Shown piece by piece: positions 60,393 to 64,000 of a stretch of 64,000 bases of DNA. This DNA comes from Streptomyces aurantiacus (lineage in GTDB: Bacteria; Actinomycetota; Actinomycetes; Streptomycetales; Streptomycetaceae). The position numbers and the translations under genes were made by a program. The notes beneath the pieces are model-generated. The model was given only the letters and a program-made list of their open reading frames with translations, ran no database searches and was not told where the DNA came from. Each line of letters opens with the position of its first letter. The first letter of the stretch is position 1. The DNA lies in contig NZ_CP114283.1 in NCBI RefSeq assembly GCF_027107535.1, positions 4,588,001-4,652,000 of the forward strand. Direction: 5' to 3'.

Positions 60393-61484
60393 GTGACGAC
60401 ATACCGCCCCGCACCAGCGCTGGACACCGCCGGGCTGCTGGTGCGCACCGACATCCCCCAGAGCTGGGACAGCTGGGCCGGCAGGGCACCGGTCACCCTG
60501 CGCCGGCGCTGGATCTCGCTCGCCGAGGGCAGAATCCCCGGCGGCGTCCGCACCTTCGCTCTGCCGGGCCCCCAGGGAGAACAAGTGGCCCTGGTCGGCG
60601 GCGTGATGCAGGCCCCCACCGGACATGTGCGCTTCGACCCGCAGCGGGTGCTGTCGGGCGGCTCGGCCGCGGACGGCGTGGCCGCCGACGGACCGCACCC
60701 GTGGAAGGGCCGCTCCACCGGCACACTGTTCCCGACCTGTCTTCTGATGGGACCCAACTACGAGTCGGCGCCGGTCGGCCCGGGCGCCCGCGACCCGCGG
60801 CTGCTGGGGGAGTACCTGGACACCCTGCTCGACTGGTGCCGTGAGCAGGGGATACGCAGTGTCTCGGCACTGTTCCTGCGCCCCGACCACCCCGAGTTCC
60901 TGGACGTGCTGCGCACCGCGGGCTTCGACGTGGTGCCCATGGTGGACCGCAGCGACATGGACGTCACCTGGGACGACCTGGACGGCTACATCGCCGGACT
61001 GCGGCGCAACCAGCGCTTCACCGTGCGGCGCGAGCTGCGCGAGATCGCAGCCCGCGGAATCACGGTCAGCGAACGCCCGATCCGCGACGAGGAACCCGAA
61101 CTGCTCCCGCTGCGGGCCCAGCTGATGACCAAGTACGGCGCCGTCCCCGACGCACAGCGCGAGGCGGCCTCGTTCCGGCACCTGCGCGAGCACTTCGGTC
61201 CCGAGAACGTCTGGATCGTCGAGGCCCGCCGGCAAGGCGCCCTGCTCTCCTTCACGATGCTGGTGCGCGACGGCGACCAGTGGACCGCGCTGATGAGCGG
61301 CACCGACTACGAGCACCCCGACGCCTCGTTCACGTACTTCGCCACGATGTTCTACCGCCCTGCCGAACTGGCCCCCGGCCAGGGGATCACCACGATCTCC
61401 TACGGGCTGGGGACCGTGCAGGCCAAGCGGCTGCGCGGCTGCACCGTCAGCACCCTGGCCGCCGCGGGCCTGGTGCTCGGCTGA
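60393..61484 (+). CDS. FemAB/GNAT-like transferase
   Basis: 363 residues from GTG 60393 (AAGGGA). It has a two-lobed GNAT/FemAB pattern: TLFPTCLLMGPNYESAPVGP, VSALFLRPDHPEFLDVLRTA, MDVTWDDLDGYIAGLRRNQR and FTVRRELREIAARGITVSER, and ITTISYGLGTVQAKRLRGCT near the C-terminus. Proteins of this group (FemAB-like) use acyl-CoA or aminoacyl-tRNA donors to acylate amines, including peptides. It is the first gene after the repeat peptide, so it may acylate or aminoacylate the peptide or its fragments; that is inference. Confidence 0.75.
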   Translation: MTTYRPAPALDTAGLLVRTDIPQSWDSWAGRAPVTLRRRWISLAEGRIPGGVRTFALPGPQGEQVALVGGVMQAPTGHVRFDPQRVLSGGSAADGVAADGPHPWKGRSTGTLFPTCLLMGPNYESAPVGPGARDPRLLGEYLDTLLDWCREQGIRSVSALFLRPDHPEFLDVLRTAGFDVVPMVDRSDMDVTWDDLDGYIAGLRRNQRFTVRRELREIAARGITVSERPIRDEEPELLPLRAQLMTKYGAVPDAQREAASFRHLREHFGPENVWIVEARRQGALLSFTMLVRDGDQWTALMSGTDYEHPDASFTYFATMFYRPAELAPGQGITTISYGLGTVQAKRLRGCTVSTLAAAGLVLG

Positions 61485-61523
61485 TCCGACAGAACCCGAC
61501 CGACCGGCTCAAGGAGCATGCCC

Positions 61524-62057
61524 ATGTCGCGCGACTCGACCACCCCGGCCCCCCGGCACGACGGGAAGGTACTCCTTGTCGCCGACCAGGGCCTGCAGTC
61601 CGGCGAGCGGATGAGCGCCGCCCAAGTCGACCGGAAGGTCTCCGACTTCTGGACCGGCATCGGCGGCGCCGCGTTCTTCCAGGCGCTCACCACCGGCTTC
61701 TACGAGCTCGTCGCGCAGGACGAGCTGCTGTCCCCCCTCTTCGCCGTCCCCGACTGGAGCCGTCACGCCGCACGGCTGAACGAACACTTCTGCCGGATCT
61801 ACGGCGAGAACGACCTGAGCGCGGCCTGGGACCCGAAAATGCACCAGGCGCACGCGCACTTCCTCATCTCCCGCGAGCAACGGCTGCGCTGGCTCGCGCT
61901 GATGAAGGAGGCGGGCACCCGACTCGACGCACCCGAACCGCACTTCACCGAGTTCCTCACCATCATGAAGATAGCCAGCGGTGAGATGACCGCGGTGTCC
62001 CGGGGCGCCGCACTGGCCCGCGGTGAGCGGTTCCACTGGGACGGGACCCCGGCATGA
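61524..62057 (+). CDS. Truncated haemoglobin
   Basis: 177 residues; ATG 61524 is chosen because AAGGAG lies seven bases upstream, whereas the ATG at 61518 is too close. The truncated globin pattern shows DFWTGIGGAAFFQALTTGFY (helices A/B with Phe-Tyr B9/B10), HAARLNEHFCRIYG, and the proximal His110 in MHQAHAHFLISREQR, then LRWLALMKEAG with the conserved Trp. It has about 40 extra N-terminal residues compared with usual group II/III proteins. It could bind O2, NO or H2O2 and take part in oxidation of the Trp peptide. Its stop overlaps the next start (ATGA). Confidence 0.85.
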   Translation: MSRDSTTPAPRHDGKVLLVADQGLQSGERMSAAQVDRKVSDFWTGIGGAAFFQALTTGFYELVAQDELLSPLFAVPDWSRHAARLNEHFCRIYGENDLSAAWDPKMHQAHAHFLISREQRLRWLALMKEAGTRLDAPEPHFTEFLTIMKIASGEMTAVSRGAALARGERFHWDGTPA

Positions 62058-63538
62058 GCGGCCCTCCCGTCCGCTCGGTGGCCGTGGTGGGCGCAGGCCC
62101 CGCCGGAGCCTTCTGCGCACTGGAGCTGGCCCGGCTGCTGCCCGATACGGCCATCGACCTCTACGACCGCAACGACCGGGGACCGGGGGCCGGCATCGTG
62201 CTGAGCGACGAGTTCGCCGGGCGCCTGCGGGCCGACCACCCCGACACACTGAAACTGCCGGAGTCCGCCTACGCCGCATGGGACAAGACGGTCACGGTGA
62301 TCGACGGCGAACGCATCGAGTCCGGCGCCTTCGGCATGTCGGGGATCTCCCGGCAGGTCTTCCACGCGCAGGTCCGCGAACTGGCCGCGCGCACCGCCCA
62401 GGTCCGGCTGATCGAAGGCACCGTCACGGACCTGCCGCAGCAGGCGGACCTGGTGGTGCTGGCCGACGGTGCGGGCAGCGAACTGCGCCGCCGGCGGGCC
62501 GGCCGGTTCGCCACCTCCGTCTCCGCGGGCCGCACCCGCTACCTGTGGATGAGCACCCCCTCCGTCCTCGAACCGTGTTTCCTCCTCAAGGACCTGGGAC
62601 CGGGCCCCCTGGTGGTGCACGCCTATCCGCATGCGGCCGACGAGAGCACCTTCATCATCGAGGCCGACCCGGACACCCTGTCCGCCCTGGGCCTGCTCGA
62701 CCTGCCGGCCGCCGAGGCGGAACTGAAGCTCGCCGCACTGTTCTCCAGCGAGCTGCGCGGCGCACCCCTCAAAGCCCGCACCGCCCGCTGGCAGCCGTTT
62801 CGTACCGTCGTCAACCGCCACTGGGCCGACGGGCGGACGGTGCTGGCCGGGGACGCCGCCCACACGGTTCACTTCTCCACCGGCTCGGGCACCGCCCTGG
62901 CCATCGACGACGCCCTGTGTCTCGCCCGATGTATCGCCGCACACGACGATCCGCTCCAGGCGGTGGCCGCGTACGAGAGCATCCGCCGGCCGGTCGCCGA
63001 GCAGGCACAGACGGAAGCGGCGGAGAGCACCGCCTGGTTCGAGCAGCTGTGCCGCGGCGGGCGGCTGGAAGGACACCAGACGGTGTTCGCGCTGCGCAGC
63101 CGCCGGGCGCTGAACACCTACAGCCGGCTGCGGGAGAGGGACCCGGAGTTCGTCGCACGCACCGTGGCGCGGCTGGCCGGCCATCCCACCGACGCGGAAC
63201 CCCTCGACGTGCCGCTGACCGTGGGCCGGGTGCGCCTGGACCACCGGCAGGTCAAGGTCGAGCGCAGCGACGGCCGGTGTGTGCTGCACGGCGCGGACGG
63301 CACCCGGGCGGTGGGACTGCTCGTCGACCGGGCCCCCGACCGGGCGCTGCCGGGGATCGACTTCCTCGCGGTGCGGGCCCGGCCGGAGGGCGGCCGGGTG
63401 ACCAGGTGCGCGGCCGCCGCGCGGATCCGCAGCGCGACGGCGCTCCCGGTCGCGCTGCTGGTCGACGAGGAACTGCCCCGCGACGAGGCCAACACCCTGA
63501 TCGCCTCCGCGCGTACGGACCTGGTGGCCGTGCCATGA
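62054..63538 (+). CDS. FAD-dependent monooxygenase, VioD/aryl-CoA hydroxylase-like
   Basis: 494 residues; its ATG overlaps the globin stop. FAD motif VAVVGAGPAGAFCALELARL at residues 9-28. The segments SGISRQVFHAQVRELAART, LVVLADGAGSELRR (DG motif) and TVLAGDAAHTVHFSTGSGTA (GD motif) follow VioD, the tryptophan-derived-substrate hydroxylase of violacein synthesis, and the N-terminal half of salicylyl-CoA 5-hydroxylase. A C-terminal domain of about 100 residues is extra. A Trp or indole ring in the repeat peptide is an attractive substrate, but an aromatic acid cannot be excluded. Confidence 0.86.
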   Translation: MSGPPVRSVAVVGAGPAGAFCALELARLLPDTAIDLYDRNDRGPGAGIVLSDEFAGRLRADHPDTLKLPESAYAAWDKTVTVIDGERIESGAFGMSGISRQVFHAQVRELAARTAQVRLIEGTVTDLPQQADLVVLADGAGSELRRRRAGRFATSVSAGRTRYLWMSTPSVLEPCFLLKDLGPGPLVVHAYPHAADESTFIIEADPDTLSALGLLDLPAAEAELKLAALFSSELRGAPLKARTARWQPFRTVVNRHWADGRTVLAGDAAHTVHFSTGSGTALAIDDALCLARCIAAHDDPLQAVAAYESIRRPVAEQAQTEAAESTAWFEQLCRGGRLEGHQTVFALRSRRALNTYSRLRERDPEFVARTVARLAGHPTDAEPLDVPLTVGRVRLDHRQVKVERSDGRCVLHGADGTRAVGLLVDRAPDRALPGIDFLAVRARPEGGRVTRCAAAARIRSATALPVALLVDEELPRDEANTLIASARTDLVAVP

Positions 63539-63558
63539 GCCGCGGCCGCCCGGCCGGC

Positions 63559-64000
63559 TCAGAAGTAGGCGCGCATCAGCTCACTGGACCAGGCCGGACC
63601 CCGCACCTCACCGCGCGGGGCGAACTCGGGCAGATACGGCTTGACGTCGAGCACCGGCGTACCGTCGACGGCATCGAGGCCGTGCACGGTGAGCGTCAGC
63701 CCCTCGACGGCCGCCAGAGTGCACACGGACACCCCGAGATGGTTGGGCCGGTTGGGGGCGCGCTGCGCCAGGATGCCGCGCAGCGGCCAGTCGGTGTTGC
63801 CCCGGGGATGCTGGGCCCCCGTGCAGGTCCGTGTCGCCAGATGGAACGCGAAGATCACCTCGATGTGGGAGTAGTCCTCGAGACCACAGGTCGCCGACGC
63901 CTCGAACACGGCCGCATCCAGTTCGATCCGCGAGACCACCGCCCCCCACGCGTCCTCGTGCACCTGCCGGCGCCCGCCGCGTACCACCCCGATCGGGCTG
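63559..64000 (-). CDS. TrmO/TsaA-like SAM-dependent methyltransferase, 5' end outside the window
   Basis: The open frame continues past base 64000, reading QPIGVVRGGRRQVHEDAWGA at the edge, so the start is beyond the right end. Motifs: GAQHPRGNTDWPLRGILAQR, APNRPNHLGVSVCTLAAVEG and LDAVDGTPVLDVKPYLPEFA, which are the TsaA/TrmO signature. TrmO N6-methylates the threonylcarbamoyl adenosine of tRNA; relatives exist with other targets. It is convergent with the flavin monooxygenase. Either a housekeeping gene at the cluster border or a tailoring enzyme. Confidence 0.85.
   Translation of the reverse strand, partial: SPIGVVRGGRRQVHEDAWGAVVSRIELDAAVFEASATCGLEDYSHIEVIFAFHLATRTCTGAQHPRGNTDWPLRGILAQRAPNRPNHLGVSVCTLAAVEGLTLTVHGLDAVDGTPVLDVKPYLPEFAPRGEVRGPAWSSELMRAYF

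Overview
The window is high-GC actinomycete DNA, almost certainly Streptomyces: strong GC bias at third codon positions, GGAGG ribosome sites, many GTG and TTG starts, rare TTA codons, a SARP regulator and a 1,3,6,8-tetrahydroxynaphthalene synthase. The dense insertion sequences and broken genes of the left half suggest a chromosome arm or a large plasmid, but the sequence cannot show which.

Left half (1-31 kb) is accessory DNA. It holds a recQ helicase, a Ku C-terminal stub next to a frameshifted PaaX regulator, a membrane-anchored XRE/peptidoglycan-binding/lysozyme-like protein followed by three secreted peptidoglycan-binding-type proteins, an ECF-like sigma factor with its membrane partner, a dead tyrosine recombinase and a MurJ flippase. 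It also holds a LacI-controlled sugar/inositol pair (hydroxypyruvate isomerase-like and inositol dehydrogenase-like) with three palindromic operators, and a ribbon-helix-helix/Fic-type toxin-antitoxin pair. Six insertion sequences with readable ends lie here (one IS630, five IS5-like). Two near-identical IS5-like copies sit about 8.4 kb apart, and each abuts a second IS5-like element and shares a target duplication with it.

Right half (31.3-63.5 kb) is a biosynthetic gene cluster. One branch is naphthalenoid: a type III polyketide synthase of the RppA type, three O-methyltransferases, a P450, a multicopper oxidase, a berberine-bridge-type FAD oxidoreductase, a flavin monooxygenase and a quinone-oxidoreductase-like protein. 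The other branch is one eight-gene minus-strand operon (55.3 to 48.4 kb). It makes its own phenylalanine (class II DAHP synthase, AroH chorismate mutase, prephenate dehydratase), deaminates or isomerises it (MIO enzyme like EncP) and loads a free acyl carrier protein (adenylating enzyme, ACP, two hotdog dehydratase-like proteins). A condensation/PapA-like acyltransferase could join the two branches. A SARP-type activator lies in the middle.

The most unusual locus is at 59.98-63.54 kb. It encodes a 108-residue protein made of eight near-perfect ten-residue repeats, each with one Trp, followed by a FemAB-like GNAT transferase, a truncated haemoglobin and a flavin monooxygenase resembling the tryptophan hydroxylase VioD. 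This looks like a multicore ribosomal peptide pathway of a type I do not recognise. Heptamer arrays with about 11-bp periodicity, the signature of SARP binding sites, precede this operon and most other cluster promoters, so the peptide genes may belong to the same regulon. A TrmO-like gene runs off the right end.
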